NCBI RefSeq assembly: GCF_021458635.1
Contig: NZ_JAIRDQ010000013.1
Location: 124,001-188,000 of the forward strand
Reading direction: 5' to 3'
Origin: Bradyrhizobium monzae
Lineage (GTDB): Bacteria; Pseudomonadota; Alphaproteobacteria; Rhizobiales; Xanthobacteraceae
Length of the DNA: 64,000 nt
A program made the position numbers and the translations under genes. Position 1 is the stretch's first letter, and each line of letters opens with the position of its first letter. This document shows, piece by piece, positions 1 to 8,655 of this stretch. Below the pieces are notes generated by a model, which was given only the letters and a program-made list of their open reading frames with translations, ran no database searches and had not been told where the DNA came from.

Positions 1-434
1 GACATGTTGACGATCGCGCCACCGCCGCGGGCGATCATCCGTGGGACGGCCTGCCGGCAGCAGAGCAGCGTGCCGCGCAGATTGGTCGCCATGGTCTGAT
101 CCCAGACCGCCAGGTCCAGGTCAAGGATCGCGCCGTCGCGCGGGGTCAGATGCATGGCGCTCGCGTTGTTCACCAGCAGGTCGACCCCGCCGAAGTGCCG
201 CTCCGCCGTCTCGAACAGCGTTGCCACCGCCTGCGCATCGGCGATGTCCATGGCCAGAGCCAGCGCGTGGCCCGCTTCGGCCGCGATCTGCGCGGTGCAG
301 GCGATGGCCGCCGAGCCATCAATGTCGGCCACCACCACTCTGCCGCCCTCGCGCGCGATGGCGAGGGCGCATGCCTTGCCGATGCCGGCGCCGGCGCCGG
401 TCACCACGGCCACCTTGCCTTCAAACCGTCCCAT
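1..434 (-). CDS. sdr: Short-chain dehydrogenase/reductase of the GA operon (partial, 3' end outside window)
   Basis: The first 144 codons of an NAD(P)-dependent short-chain dehydrogenase are present; the rest lies beyond the left edge. The Rossmann glycine motif TGAGAGIG is near residues 12-19, and NNAS, the usual NNAG region, is near residue 90. In the characterised rhizobial GA pathway the SDR of this operon oxidises GA12-aldehyde to GA12. The ATG at 434 overlaps the end of the ferredoxin ORF by 14 nt, which indicates translational coupling. Order and strand match the known operon cyp112-cyp114-fd-sdr, so cyp117, ggps, cps and ks are expected to the left. The catalytic Tyr-Lys region cannot be checked here. 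Confidence 0.9.
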   Translation of the reverse strand, partial: MGRFEGKVAVVTGAGAGIGKACALAIAREGGRVVVADIDGSAAIACTAQIAAEAGHALALAMDIADAQAVATLFETAERHFGGVDLLVNNASAMHLTPRDGAILDLDLAVWDQTMATNLRGTLLCCRQAVPRMIARGGGAIVNM

Positions 435-729
435 CGTGTCCTCCTGGATTGCGTTGGTCTTTCGCGGCATGCAGCTCGGCCTCCGCCGGAGAAGGCGCAG
501 GGTCGGCGCTGGCGCGCTCGTCATCGCCAGCGTCGCTTTCGATGACCCGAATGGCGGCGACCGGGCACTGGCTGGCCGCGAGCCGCACGGCGGCGTACAG
601 CGCCTGCGGGACCGTCGCCACGCACACTTCGGCCACGCCGTCCGGCTCGCGCTGGCGAAAGGTGCCCGGCAGCGTCAGCACGCACTGCCCGGTGGTTCCG
701 CACAGATCCTGGTCGACCACGACGTGCAT
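421..729 (-). CDS. fd: 3Fe-4S type ferredoxin of the gibberellin operon
   Basis: Small ferredoxin whose cysteine pattern near the N-terminus (DLCGTTGQC) plus a later SQCP fits a single 3Fe-4S cluster of the kind that feeds electrons to bacterial P450s. In the rhizobial GA operon this ferredoxin works with CYP114 in the B-ring contraction step. I chose the ATG at 729 because it sits one base after the cyp114 stop. An upstream in-frame ATG at 747 would overlap cyp114 and add six residues. The C-terminal tail of about 35 residues is Ala/Pro/Asp-rich and runs over the start of the SDR gene, so it is probably a poorly constrained extension. Confidence 0.88.
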   Translation of the reverse strand: MHVVVDQDLCGTTGQCVLTLPGTFRQREPDGVAEVCVATVPQALYAAVRLAASQCPVAAIRVIESDAGDDERASADPAPSPAEAELHAAKDQRNPGGHDGTV

Positions 730-730
730 C

Positions 731-2020
731 TCAGCCACCCCGCGCATGCAGCCGCACCGGCAGCGCGCGGAACGTCCTAAGGAACGCGGAGGGCTCCCGG
801 GTCGGCTGCTCGGCTAATGCCAGTGCGGGGAAGCGCGCCTGGATCCGCGGCAGGCTCTCGGCCAACTGCACCCGGGCCAGTTGCGCACCGAGGCAGAAGT
901 GGATGCCGTGGCCGAAGCTCAGCATGATCTTCCCGTCGGTCGACATGCCGGGACTGGTGCCGTAGAACCGCGCGGGATCGAAGCGGTCGGGATCGGCGAA
1001 GGCGTCCGGGTCGCGATTGCCGGCCGCGATCAGCACGCGCACGTCCGCGTTCTTCGGGATCACCACGCCGCCCAGTTCGATGTCGCGCTGGGCGATACGC
1101 GGAATGGAGCTGAACATGGCGGGCGCGTCGCAGCGCAGGACTTCTTCGACGAATGCCTTCACCCTCACGGCGTCTCCCTGCAGCCAGTGCCGCTGTTCGG
1201 GATACGCCAGCATCGCCAGGACCGCATGGTCGATGGTCGCAGCCGTGGTGGCGAAGCCGCCCAGCAGCATGCCCCACAGCATGCTGATCAACTCCGCATC
1301 CGACAGCGTGTCGGCATCGTCGTCGTGTGCGCCGACCAGCATCGACACGATGTCGTGGCGGGGATCGGTGCGCTTGCGCTGTATGAGGTCGCCGAAATAG
1401 GCCTTTACCCTGGCGCTCGCCGCGTCCGCCGCGGCAAGCTGGCGATCGCTGGCGTGCGGGCTCAGGCCTTCCAGAATGGCGCCGATGCCGGCGGCGAGCC
1501 CGAACATGTCGTCCTGGGGCATGCCGAACAGTTCGGCGAAGACCAGCATGGGCAAGGCCAGCGCGAATTCCCGATGCAGGTCCACCGCCTCCCCGCGCTC
1601 CAGCGCGGGCGCCATGCCGTCCAGGCGCGCTGCGACGATGCGCGCGATGCTCGGCCGCAGGTTGTCGATCTGGCGTATGGTGAAATCGCGCGAGATCAAC
1701 CGGCGCAGACGCGTATGCGTCGGTGGGTCCTTCATCCCCAGCGTGGACGCCAGCAGATTGAGCGACAGGCTGGTCGCCGCGCGCGGGAAATAGCGCGCCA
1801 GTTCGCCCGGCGCCGGTCCCCGAAACGCATCGCCCGTGGCCTCGAGCGCCCAGTAGATGTCGGCGTGGCGGCTCAACAGAAAGCGGCCCGACGCCGCGCG
1901 ATGCACCGGATCATGCTCGCGCAACCACCGCATGAACGGATACGGGTCGTGGATGCACGCTGGCGACGCCAGTTCGGCGAAGGCGTCCCGGCATGCTGCC
2001 GTGGTGTCTGGCACGTCCAT
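731..2020 (-). CDS. cyp114: Cytochrome P450 CYP114 (GA biosynthesis, ring contraction)
   Basis: A 429-residue soluble bacterial P450. The heme-binding loop FGHGIHFCLG lies near residue 370, and the ExxR region (VEEVLR) is present in the K helix. In characterised operons CYP114, with its ferredoxin, converts ent-kaurenoic acid to GA12-aldehyde by oxidative ring contraction. The I-helix reads LLGGFATT where most P450s have AGxE/DTT, so the acidic residue before the conserved Thr is replaced by Ala. The gene starts 92 bp after cyp112 ends, on the same strand, and is followed at once by the ferredoxin. Length and placement are normal for the family, so I infer an intact gene. Confidence 0.92.
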   Translation of the reverse strand: MDVPDTTAACRDAFAELASPACIHDPYPFMRWLREHDPVHRAASGRFLLSRHADIYWALEATGDAFRGPAPGELARYFPRAATSLSLNLLASTLGMKDPPTHTRLRRLISRDFTIRQIDNLRPSIARIVAARLDGMAPALERGEAVDLHREFALALPMLVFAELFGMPQDDMFGLAAGIGAILEGLSPHASDRQLAAADAASARVKAYFGDLIQRKRTDPRHDIVSMLVGAHDDDADTLSDAELISMLWGMLLGGFATTAATIDHAVLAMLAYPEQRHWLQGDAVRVKAFVEEVLRCDAPAMFSSIPRIAQRDIELGGVVIPKNADVRVLIAAGNRDPDAFADPDRFDPARFYGTSPGMSTDGKIMLSFGHGIHFCLGAQLARVQLAESLPRIQARFPALALAEQPTREPSAFLRTFRALPVRLHARGG

Positions 2021-2112
2021 CTCTTACCTGTTGGCTGGCTGATCTGACCGGCGCGCGCCAGGCGTGCCGGCAAATTGCGGAGACGATCGCGATCCCCGGC
2101 GGCGTCCGCGCA

Positions 2113-3315
2113 TCACCAGAGCACCGGGAACTCCTCGAACCCGCCAGTGATGATCTCCTTGCGCAACTTCAGTTCTTCGGGCGCCACAGCCAGGCGCAGC
2201 GCGGGAAAGCGCTGGAAGATCGAACCGAACACCAATTTGAGTTCGAGCCTCGCCAGCGCCACGCCGATGCACTGGTGCGGCCCGTGGGAGAACGCCAGGT
2301 GCGGCTCCCCGTCGCGTCCGATGTCGAAGATTTCCGGGTCGTCGAAATGGCGCGGATCGAACGACGTCGCCGGCAGGCCGACCAGCACCTTGCTCTCCGC
2401 GGGAATATGCACGCCCGCGATGGTCACGTCGGTCCTCGGATAGCGCATGATGCCGTCCCAGCCCGCGCCCGGCGGGTACATGCGCAGGATTTCCTCCACC
2501 GCCTTATCCAGCAGGGATGGATCGCCGACCAGGCGTTCGCGCTGTTGCGGATGGCGGAGCATGGCCAGCAGGCCGAATTCGATCTGCGCGACGGTGCTCT
2601 CGTGCCCCGCCACCAGCATGCCCGCGGCCAGGCCGATCGCCTCTTCCTCGGTCGCCTTGCCCTGGTCGACCGCCGCGAGCAGATCCGTCAGCAGGTTGTC
2701 GCCCGGATCCTGGCGCTTGTCCCGCATCTTGCCGCGAATGTAGGCGCGCAGTTCGTCCCAGGCCAGGCGCGACGCGCTGCGCGGGCCGCTTTCATGCTGG
2801 TGCGTCATCACCTCGTCGGACAGCCCGGCGAAAAAGACGTGATCCTCGTAGAGCACGCCCATCAGCGCGCTGATGACCATGGCCGGAAGCGGAAAGGAGA
2901 GGTGGCGCCGCAGGTCGGCGGGCTGGGGCTGGGCCGCCAGCGTCTCGAACAAGTGCGCGGCGATCGCTTCGGCCTGCTGCGTTAGCAGCTTCATCCTGCG
3001 GTTGCCGAAGGCCGGCGCCACGATCGTGCGTAACCGGGCATGCTCGCCCCCCTCGTGCGAGACCAGCCATCCCGGCGAACCGAGAATCACCGAATCCGGG
3101 GTGAATGCCGCCGGCGGCATTCCCGCGGGCCGGAACGCCGCGTCGGACAGCACCGCCTTGGCCTCGTCGTAGCCTGTCACCCACCAGCCTTCATGCCCGG
3201 ACGGGAAGCGCACGCGGTGGATCGGACCGTTGGCGCTTAGCGCCAACATCTCGGGCGAGGGCTCGATGTGATCGACGCGCCACATCGGCAGCGTCGGCAA
3301 AGGTTGTTCGGACAT
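2113..3315 (-). CDS. cyp112: Cytochrome P450 CYP112 (GA biosynthesis, C-20 oxidation)
   Basis: First gene of the GA operon in this window, about 400 residues. The I-helix motif AGHEST is canonical and the heme-ligand loop is FSHGPHQCIG near residue 345. In studied rhizobia CYP112 performs the late C-20 oxidations that give the gamma-lactone GA9. The N-terminus is tandemly duplicated: the ORF can begin at 3333 with MSEQPLMSEQPL, so two equivalent start codons lie 18 nt apart. I list the inner start because the family begins MSEQPLPTLP from memory, but both may be used. Upstream DNA is not the original operon leader but a P450/omp scar at 3345-3793. Confidence 0.92.
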   Translation of the reverse strand: MSEQPLPTLPMWRVDHIEPSPEMLALSANGPIHRVRFPSGHEGWWVTGYDEAKAVLSDAAFRPAGMPPAAFTPDSVILGSPGWLVSHEGGEHARLRTIVAPAFGNRRMKLLTQQAEAIAAHLFETLAAQPQPADLRRHLSFPLPAMVISALMGVLYEDHVFFAGLSDEVMTHQHESGPRSASRLAWDELRAYIRGKMRDKRQDPGDNLLTDLLAAVDQGKATEEEAIGLAAGMLVAGHESTVAQIEFGLLAMLRHPQQRERLVGDPSLLDKAVEEILRMYPPGAGWDGIMRYPRTDVTIAGVHIPAESKVLVGLPATSFDPRHFDDPEIFDIGRDGEPHLAFSHGPHQCIGVALARLELKLVFGSIFQRFPALRLAVAPEELKLRKEIITGGFEEFPVLW

Positions 3316-3344
3316 CAAGGGTTGTTCGGACATGGTGGCACTTC

Positions 3345-3592
3345 ACTCTCTCAGCGATGGAAGGGCGGAAGGTGACCGGCAGGCGCTGCGGGCAGTGAAT
3401 GACGTAAGACGGCATGTCGACGACGTCCTCCGCGGCGATGGTCAGCGCCAGATCCTCCAGCCGCACGAACAGGGCGGGAAAGGCGCATCGCAATTCCAGG
3501 CGTGCTAGCCGCGGCGCCCAGGCAGAAATGCGCCCCTAGCCGAACGACAAATGCGGGTTGTGCCGGCGGGTGACATCGAACCTGGCGGCATC
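3345..3592 (-). pseudogene. C-terminal remnant of another cytochrome P450
   Basis: About 80 codons of a P450 C-terminus lie just upstream of cyp112: an ARFDVTR...HLSFG stretch, then HFCLGA and LARLEL, then the LPVTF that ends many P450s. The heme loop is broken by a one-base loss at the FG/HG position and a compensating extra base after HFCLGA, so no single frame reads through. The final stop is also lost. Rhizobial GA operons are often accompanied by another P450 (CYP127 type), so this may be its tail, but the family assignment is only a guess. The 5' side is fused to an outer membrane protein start. Confidence 0.75.
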
Positions 3593-3793
3593 GCCATAGA
3601 TCGACTGACCGTAGGATTGGTGAAGGAGGTTCGACCGTCCCCGCCCACCGACGTGTCTGCCAATATAGCCTCCGGACGAGTCCCACACCGCCGGTGGCAG
3701 TTTCACGCCTGGCTCAAGGTCTGCCGCTTTGGTTGCATCGCTCGCGAGGAGCGCAATTGTCGTGGCTCCCAAAAGAAGAACTCCAGATCGCAT
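3592..3793 (-). pseudogene. N-terminal fragment of an outer-membrane beta-barrel (Omp25-like) protein
   Basis: Starting at an ATG at 3793, 67 codons encode a signal peptide (MRSGVLLLGATTIALLASDATKAAD) split here for length into the stretch MRSGVLLLGA and TTIALLASDATKAAD, followed by a WDSSGGYIGRHVGG segment and SYGQSIYGD. This is the usual start of small rhizobial surface-antigen porins (typically WxGxYxGxxxG). The reading frame then passes directly into the P450 remnant at about 3592. I infer a deletion that joined the start of an omp gene to the end of a P450 gene. A purine-rich stretch (GGGAAG) precedes the ATG, so the original ribosome site survives. Confidence 0.65.
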
Positions 3794-4567
3794 CCAACAC
3801 TTCCCTGCATTTTCTCGGTCCACAACCGAGCGCCAAGTCATTGCCACAGCAAACCGCCGGAACGGACCAGACGCGAACAGCGACGCGCGCCGTGTCCGTC
3901 CCGAAGACCATCGCACTGCGATTGGTGATGATGCCGTGAACACAGCAAATCGCGTGCCGAAGTGAATTCGCAGGCCGAGCAGGCACTTCGTAGCGGCGCG
4001 TAGTGTCAGGTTTCCGGCATTGGTCTCAATGCCGACAACCGGCGCAGCAAGTGTCCGACAAAGGCCTGCTCTTGCGGAATATGCGCGAGCATGTCGTCGA
4101 ATATTTTCAAGGCGGCGGTCACGCGTCAGATCTATGGTCTGTCGAGATTGCCGAGAACAGAGCAACTGTCATGCCGGGTCGAAAATGCTGATACTCCAGG
4201 GATGAGCATCAGGGATGAGCATCGAATCGACGGCAATGGACGCAAAGCTGACAATCGTGTGCGATTGCACACATTCTCAGGCTGGTTCGATCAGTTGGGA
4301 TGACTGGAGGCAGCACACCGCACGCTGCTTGTAGGTCCTGGAGCGGCATGACGCGAGCGCGGCGTGCTGCATTTGAAAGGTGCTCGACCTGATTAGCTCG
4401 CATATTGCTGGGTTATCCTGCAGACTGGTCGCTCGGAGATTTGACGGTGTTCATCCGTATCTGGCCGGTGACACAATGTCCGCAACTCAACCTTTGAACC
4501 TCGGGGCTCGCACCGGCGCGGCGCACCCGTCGTCGCCATTGACGCATTCACTGCACAGATGCTCTGG
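3794..4567. other. Intergenic region, no gene recognised
   Basis: About 770 bp without a convincing gene. Short ORFs on both strands show no family resemblance. The leftward part would hold the promoter of the broken omp gene, and the right end leads into a sigma54-type promoter pointing right. Confidence 0.5.
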
Positions 4568-4583
4568 TGGCACACCAATTGCT
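4568..4583 (+). promoter_or_regulatory. Sigma54-type -24/-12 promoter
   Basis: TGGCACACCAATTGCT matches the sigma54 consensus with exact GG-N10-GC spacing (GG at 4569-4570, GC at 4581-4582). A near-match to a NifA upstream site (TGT-N10-ACC) lies about 75 bp upstream. No intact gene begins directly downstream: the next rightward gene is ggps2 at 5498, beyond an antisense IS6 remnant. It may be an orphan promoter, or may now drive a long leader into ggps2. Confidence 0.65.
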
Positions 4584-4754
4584 AATTAGGTCCCAGATCC
4601 CTGACCGGTCAGTCGTTCCGGTCCAAGCTCCAGTCGCGACTATCAACCATGACCAATAGCTTGAGATGTCAGCCTATCTGCGCAAGCTCTTTCGCGCAAA
4701 GGATAAGGCGAACAGGCATCGTCAACTTCATCGACCGCTGAGCTGAAGGAGTCA

Positions 4755-5410
4755 ACTATCAAAGGTTCGAGATTCGGCCGTCCCATCAGGCTCTACGGTT
4801 TCTCGATTGAAAAGCATCATGATCCGCCGGCGTCGCCGCGTCGGCTGATGAGAATTCTCGGCCCGATTGTTGAGAGATTTGTGCCAGCGATGTTCGGCGT
4901 GAACGCCCATCTTCGCCCTCGTCACGCCGTACGAACCGAGCTTGTCAGCGATCATCACGCGCGGCGGCGTGCCGGCGAATTTAAAGAGCTTCGTGATGAG
5001 CCGTTGCGCAGCGCGCGAGTTTCTTCGGCTTTGGATCAGGACGTCGAGAACGACGCCATTCTGGTCGACAACGAGCCGGAGCCAATGTTGTTCGCGTGAT
5101 CGAGATAACGAATTCGTCCAGATGCCATGTCGCCGCGAGTGGGAGTGCGCCGGGCGATCCCGATGGGAGAACGCCTGCCGAGTTTGCGCCCCCACTGACG
5201 CCCGGTTTCATAGGTCACGCCAATACCACGCGCCGCCAGCGTTTCGTCGACCATGCGAAAGCTTAAGGAAAGCCGGAAATACAACCAGACGGCATAGCTG
5301 ATCACTTCCGATGGGAAACGATGCGCCGATAAAGAGGGCCCCGTGCGGTCGGCATGCCGGTCGCCAACCCCTTGGCCGTTCCAATTCGTTGACTTGACGG
5401 TGCCCCAGAA
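4755..5410 (-). pseudogene. IS6-family transposase, frameshifted
   Basis: Pieces in different frames of the minus strand together match an IS6/IS26-like transposase. The N-terminal part contains HRFPSEVISYAVWLYFRLSLSFR and VDETLAARGI, the DDE core includes WLRLVVDQNGVVLDVLIQSRRN (here in two frames), and the C-terminal part contains RAENSHQPTRRRRR. At least two frameshifts separate the parts, so the element is dead. Terminal repeats were not found. It sits between the GA operon and ggps2 and is likely part of the rearrangement history of the locus. Confidence 0.8.
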
Positions 5411-5497
5411 TCTGAAGAGACGCAAAATTGGCCTTTCATTCGGCACCGGTTGAACCACGCCCTATTCCGGTTTTTGTCTCAAAAGTGGAGATGCGAT

Positions 5498-6427
5498 ATG
5501 ATTTCGAGTCACCCAGTCGATGTGGTTGGCGGTAGCGACGAGCTCATCGAGCAGGCGCTGCGAGCCGCGATGGGTAGTGCTCTGAGTCCGGAGTCGCCGA
5601 CTCACCTGCGGGAAGCGCTAGAAGCGGCAGTGTTTCCAGGTGGCGCCCGGATGCGCCCCAAGCTCTGCTTGAAAGTCTTCAATGCATCCGGCGCAAGCCA
5701 TCCGGAGCTGGCTGCAAGAGCTGCGGCAGCAATCGAATTGCTGCACTGTGCCTCGTTGGTCCATGACGACCTGCCTTGCTTCGATAACGCCGCGCTGCGC
5801 CGCGGCAAACCGACGGTGCACCGGCTCTTCGGAGAGCCGACCGCCGTTCTGGCCGGCGATGCCTTGATCGTGACGGCTTTCAAATACCTCAGCCGGCAGG
5901 CTGCGCGGGCACCTGAGTTGGTCGCGCGCATGATCGAGGTGGTCGCGGAGGCGGTCGGCCCCAGTCATGGACTGATCGCCGGACAGTCGATGGAGGCCAT
6001 GACGCACGTCCCAATCGACCGCTATCACCATTACAAGACCGGCGCCCTCTTTGTGGCGGCGGCCACGTGCGGCGCCCTGACAGGTGGTGCTGACCCGGCC
6101 CTATGGGCGAAGGTGGGGGAACTGCTCGGGCATGCGTACCAGATCGCCGACGACATCGCAGACACGGTCGGCCGCGCCGAGGCGCTTGGCAAATTGCCTG
6201 CCGTGGACACGCAACTGAATCGACCCAATATCGTTCGCAGCCAAGGGTTGGATAGCGCAGCCGCCAAATTTTACGCCTATCTCGAACAGATAAGTGACAC
6301 CATTCCTGCCGGCCCTCACAAAGGGTCCTTCGTTGACTGGCTGAACCAGGCGCTTTGCAAGGGCATAGCGGGCCCGGGAAAAGCCGGACTGATACAACAA
6401 GCGGCGCTGGAATGCGTCCAACCTTGA
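5498..6427 (+). CDS. ggps2: Polyprenyl (geranylgeranyl) diphosphate synthase, probable ggps2
   Basis: An intact 309-residue trans-prenyltransferase. The first Asp-rich motif is DDLPCFD near residue 88 and the second is DDIAD near residue 215. Upstream RRGKPTVH and GGARMRPKL follow the usual order. It would make GGPP, the diterpene precursor used by ent-copalyl diphosphate synthase and ent-kaurene synthase. From what I know of rhizobial GA operons, the in-operon ggps is often degraded and a second gene, ggps2, near the operon replaces it; position and motifs fit. I chose ATG 5498 because GTGGAG precedes it by 7 nt; an in-frame ATG at 5450 exists. An alternative is a carotenoid-type CrtE. Confidence 0.85.
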   Translation: MISSHPVDVVGGSDELIEQALRAAMGSALSPESPTHLREALEAAVFPGGARMRPKLCLKVFNASGASHPELAARAAAAIELLHCASLVHDDLPCFDNAALRRGKPTVHRLFGEPTAVLAGDALIVTAFKYLSRQAARAPELVARMIEVVAEAVGPSHGLIAGQSMEAMTHVPIDRYHHYKTGALFVAAATCGALTGGADPALWAKVGELLGHAYQIADDIADTVGRAEALGKLPAVDTQLNRPNIVRSQGLDSAAAKFYAYLEQISDTIPAGPHKGSFVDWLNQALCKGIAGPGKAGLIQQAALECVQP

Positions 6428-6526
6428 TGAGAAATGAATTACAGCAAGGAAATCTGGTCGTTGGCTCCGTCATGGCTGGATACAATCGACATCGAGGCTC
6501 GATCTTTCCGATCGCCGTGCTGAACT

Positions 6527-6620
6527 CTCACCGGAAAAGCTAGAGGACAGGAGCTCATTGCTCGTGCAGAAGCGCGGCTTGCGACACTCGGCTGCGTCAA
6601 AGTCAATCTACAAGTGGTCG
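6527..6620 (+). pseudogene. Fragment of a GNAT acetyltransferase
   Basis: One reading frame gives GKARGQELIARAEARLATL and then GCVKVNLQV, which is the acetyl-CoA-binding helix and following strand of a GNAT N-acetyltransferase. No start or catalytic remainder is visible and the frame degenerates on both sides. I regard it as a decayed fragment next to ggps2 with no expected function. Confidence 0.55.
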
Positions 6621-6822
6621 AAATCCAACTCAGCCTTGCGCGCACAACGCGTGCCCGAGGATCGCCCGCGTTCTGCCGCGTCCAAGGGGCGCTACGGGAT
6701 AGCGCCAAGCAATTTGAACTCGATATCGTCATGACCGGTCATTGCGTGGGCAGCCTTTGCCGGGCGGGGCGCGCCCAGGGCCTTCTAGCGGGCGATCGGA
6801 CGGCAAGCGGCCCGGCCCGGCA

Positions 6823-6900
6823 ATGGCAGAGGTGCGGCTATTTTCCGCCGGCGCTCACGCGCCTTTGCATCGCGAAACAAAATAGCCGCACCTCTGCCAT
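6823..6900. repeat. Perfect 22-bp inverted repeat (large hairpin) upstream of the DUF2493 gene
   Basis: The bases 6823-6844 are the exact reverse complement of 6879-6900, with a 34-base loop. The arm begins ATGGCAGAGG and ends GGCTATTTT. It is followed by a GC-rich stretch (CTCCGCTTCGCTGCGG) and then the DUF2493 gene at 7051. Two related hairpins precede the DUF736 genes at 9034 and 13509. A stem this long is too big for a normal terminator and lies 150 bp ahead of a start codon, so I treat it as a possible regulatory hairpin. Confidence 0.8.
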
Positions 6901-7050
6901 CCTCCGCTTCGCTGCGGCCCTGCGCTTCCACCTGCGCCCTGCGGGCTTCGGCGGATTGATCGCTCCGGGTTCTGGTCCGTTCCGCCCGCCGTCTGGTGAT
7001 CGCCACGAAGGCCGCGATGGGCGCGGCCGAACGGCAAAGGACCCTAAGCC

Positions 7051-7983
7051 ATGATGACCGAACACGACGACAGCCAGTTCGAACCGCCGCACGGCTCATC
7101 ACCGACCGATCATATCCTTAACGAGCTTCAGCTCTATGGCCATCGTCCCTTTCACGACGAGCCTGATCCAAGGCCGCTCCCGGAAGCCAAGGCCATCACA
7201 GGCGCGATCGCCGACATCTTTGATGCGCTTGTGGCGACCCTGAGCGACACACGGCTTGAACCCGACCTCGAAGATCTCCTCTGGTCGACCGTCAATCTCT
7301 TCCATCGCGCCACGGGCCGCATCGAGCGCGAACTCGACGACAACGAAAAAGCCCAGCAAAAGAGCCAGCGCGAGCAGAATGGATCGGAGGTGCGATCGGT
7401 CGAACTGGAAAGGCTCACGGCCGAAGGCGTCACTTTGGTCGAACGCCGCAACGCCATGGAGCTGTTCCGCGATCTGGCGACTGAGCAATTCGAGCTTCAT
7501 ACCGGCTCGCCCTGGCGCCCCCGGTCCGGATCACTCGTCAATCATCGCACGCTCACCTCTGCGATGATCGACAGCCGCGATTTCCTGGCTGCCAAACGTC
7601 GCGCGGACACAGAGGCGTTGCTGCCGTCGGGACCCAAGATCGCGCTTACCGGTGGACTCGATTTTGACGACGTCTCACTGATCTGGGACCGCCTCGACAA
7701 GGCCCATGCCAAGCATCCGGACATGGTGCTGCTGCATGGTGGCTCGCCGAAGGGCGCCGAGCTGATCGCCGCCAAATGGGCGACCAACCGCAAGGTTCCC
7801 CAGGTCGCCTTCAAGCCGGACTGGACGAAGCACGGCAAGGCAGCTCCGTTCAAGCGCAACGACGCCATGCTTGCAGTGCTGCCGATCGGTCTCATGCACT
7901 TTCCGGGCACCGGGATACAGGACAACCTTGCCGACAAGGCCAGGAAGCTCGGCATTCCCGTCTGGAAGTTCGGCGGCGCGTAA
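7051..7983 (+). CDS. DUF2493 domain protein (SLOG-like) of conjugative elements
   Basis: A 310-residue protein common on alphaproteobacterial plasmids and ICEs. The C-terminal 110 residues form the DUF2493 domain: KIALTGGLDFDDVSLIWDRL, then MVLLHGGSPKGAELIAAKWA and VPQVAFKPDW, a Rossmann-like SLOG fold expected to bind a nucleotide or similar ligand. The N-terminal 190 residues are helical and charged, with a likely coiled coil near residues 85-130. Function is unknown. Related genes usually sit with DUF736 and antirestriction genes in regions that enter a recipient early. Two adjacent ATGs (7051, 7054) are possible starts. Confidence 0.85.
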   Translation: MMTEHDDSQFEPPHGSSPTDHILNELQLYGHRPFHDEPDPRPLPEAKAITGAIADIFDALVATLSDTRLEPDLEDLLWSTVNLFHRATGRIERELDDNEKAQQKSQREQNGSEVRSVELERLTAEGVTLVERRNAMELFRDLATEQFELHTGSPWRPRSGSLVNHRTLTSAMIDSRDFLAAKRRADTEALLPSGPKIALTGGLDFDDVSLIWDRLDKAHAKHPDMVLLHGGSPKGAELIAAKWATNRKVPQVAFKPDWTKHGKAAPFKRNDAMLAVLPIGLMHFPGTGIQDNLADKARKLGIPVWKFGGA

Positions 7984-8208
7984 GCGCCATCGGCGCTTCT
8001 TCATCGAGGACCAAGTTCGCCCGCGCAGATCAATGCAATTCTGTGATCGCGACCGATACGGAGCTCGAGCAGAAGCTTCGGGTCTTGTCCGATTCGACGA
8101 ACGAGGCCACGCACTCGCACAGCGGCTCATTCTGCGCTATTATTCTCATCGCGCCGTGGTGGTGGTGGAAGGCGCGAGCGTCATGTCTTTTGCCGCGGAG
8201 CCACCCCC

Positions 8209-8655
8209 ATGCTTATCATCGCACTCGTCCTCAATATGCTTGGCTTCGGCCTGTTCTGCTGGCTAGGTCTCACCCTTGCTGTCTACGCGCTGCCATGTTT
8301 CGTTGCGCTTTCTGCAGGATTGGCGGCTGTTCACGCTGGGGCAAGCATTGCCTCCGCAGCTCTGGTCGCAATTCTTGCCGGCGCCGTGACCATTCTCATC
8401 GGTCAAACCGCCTTGATCTGGGCTCGATCCAGCTTCGTGCGCGCGGTGATTGCCGCAGCTTTCACCGTCCCGGCGGCTGTCGCGGGCTATCACCTCGCCC
8501 ATGGCCTGTCGCAAATCGCGATGCCATCCTCACTTTGGCGGGAGATCTTCAGCTGGACCGGCGCTTTTGCCATCGCCGGCATGGCTTGGAGACGGATAAC
8601 CAGCTTTGCCGAGCCTCCGGCATTGGGCGAGGCTTTGCTGGAGGAACATCAGTAG
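8209..8655 (+). CDS. Small conserved membrane protein, unknown function
   Basis: A 148-residue hydrophobic protein with about four transmembrane segments (residues 2-24, 28-70 as a double span, 78-100 and 112-126) and a short charged tail. It contains GYHLAHGLSQI between segments. I recall similar proteins next to DUF2493 and DUF736 genes in alphaproteobacterial mobile elements, but no function is known to me. The 225 bp between the DUF2493 gene and this ATG hold no recognisable gene. A role in the recipient or donor envelope is possible but unsupported. Confidence 0.65.
   Translation: MLIIALVLNMLGFGLFCWLGLTLAVYALPCFVALSAGLAAVHAGASIASAALVAILAGAVTILIGQTALIWARSSFVRAVIAAAFTVPAAVAGYHLAHGLSQIAMPSSLWREIFSWTGAFAIAGMAWRRITSFAEPPALGEALLEEHQ

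Noticed and set aside
881..2985. Long plus-strand ORFs opposite cyp114 and cyp112
   Set aside because: They are antisense shadows of two clear P450 genes in GC-rich DNA.
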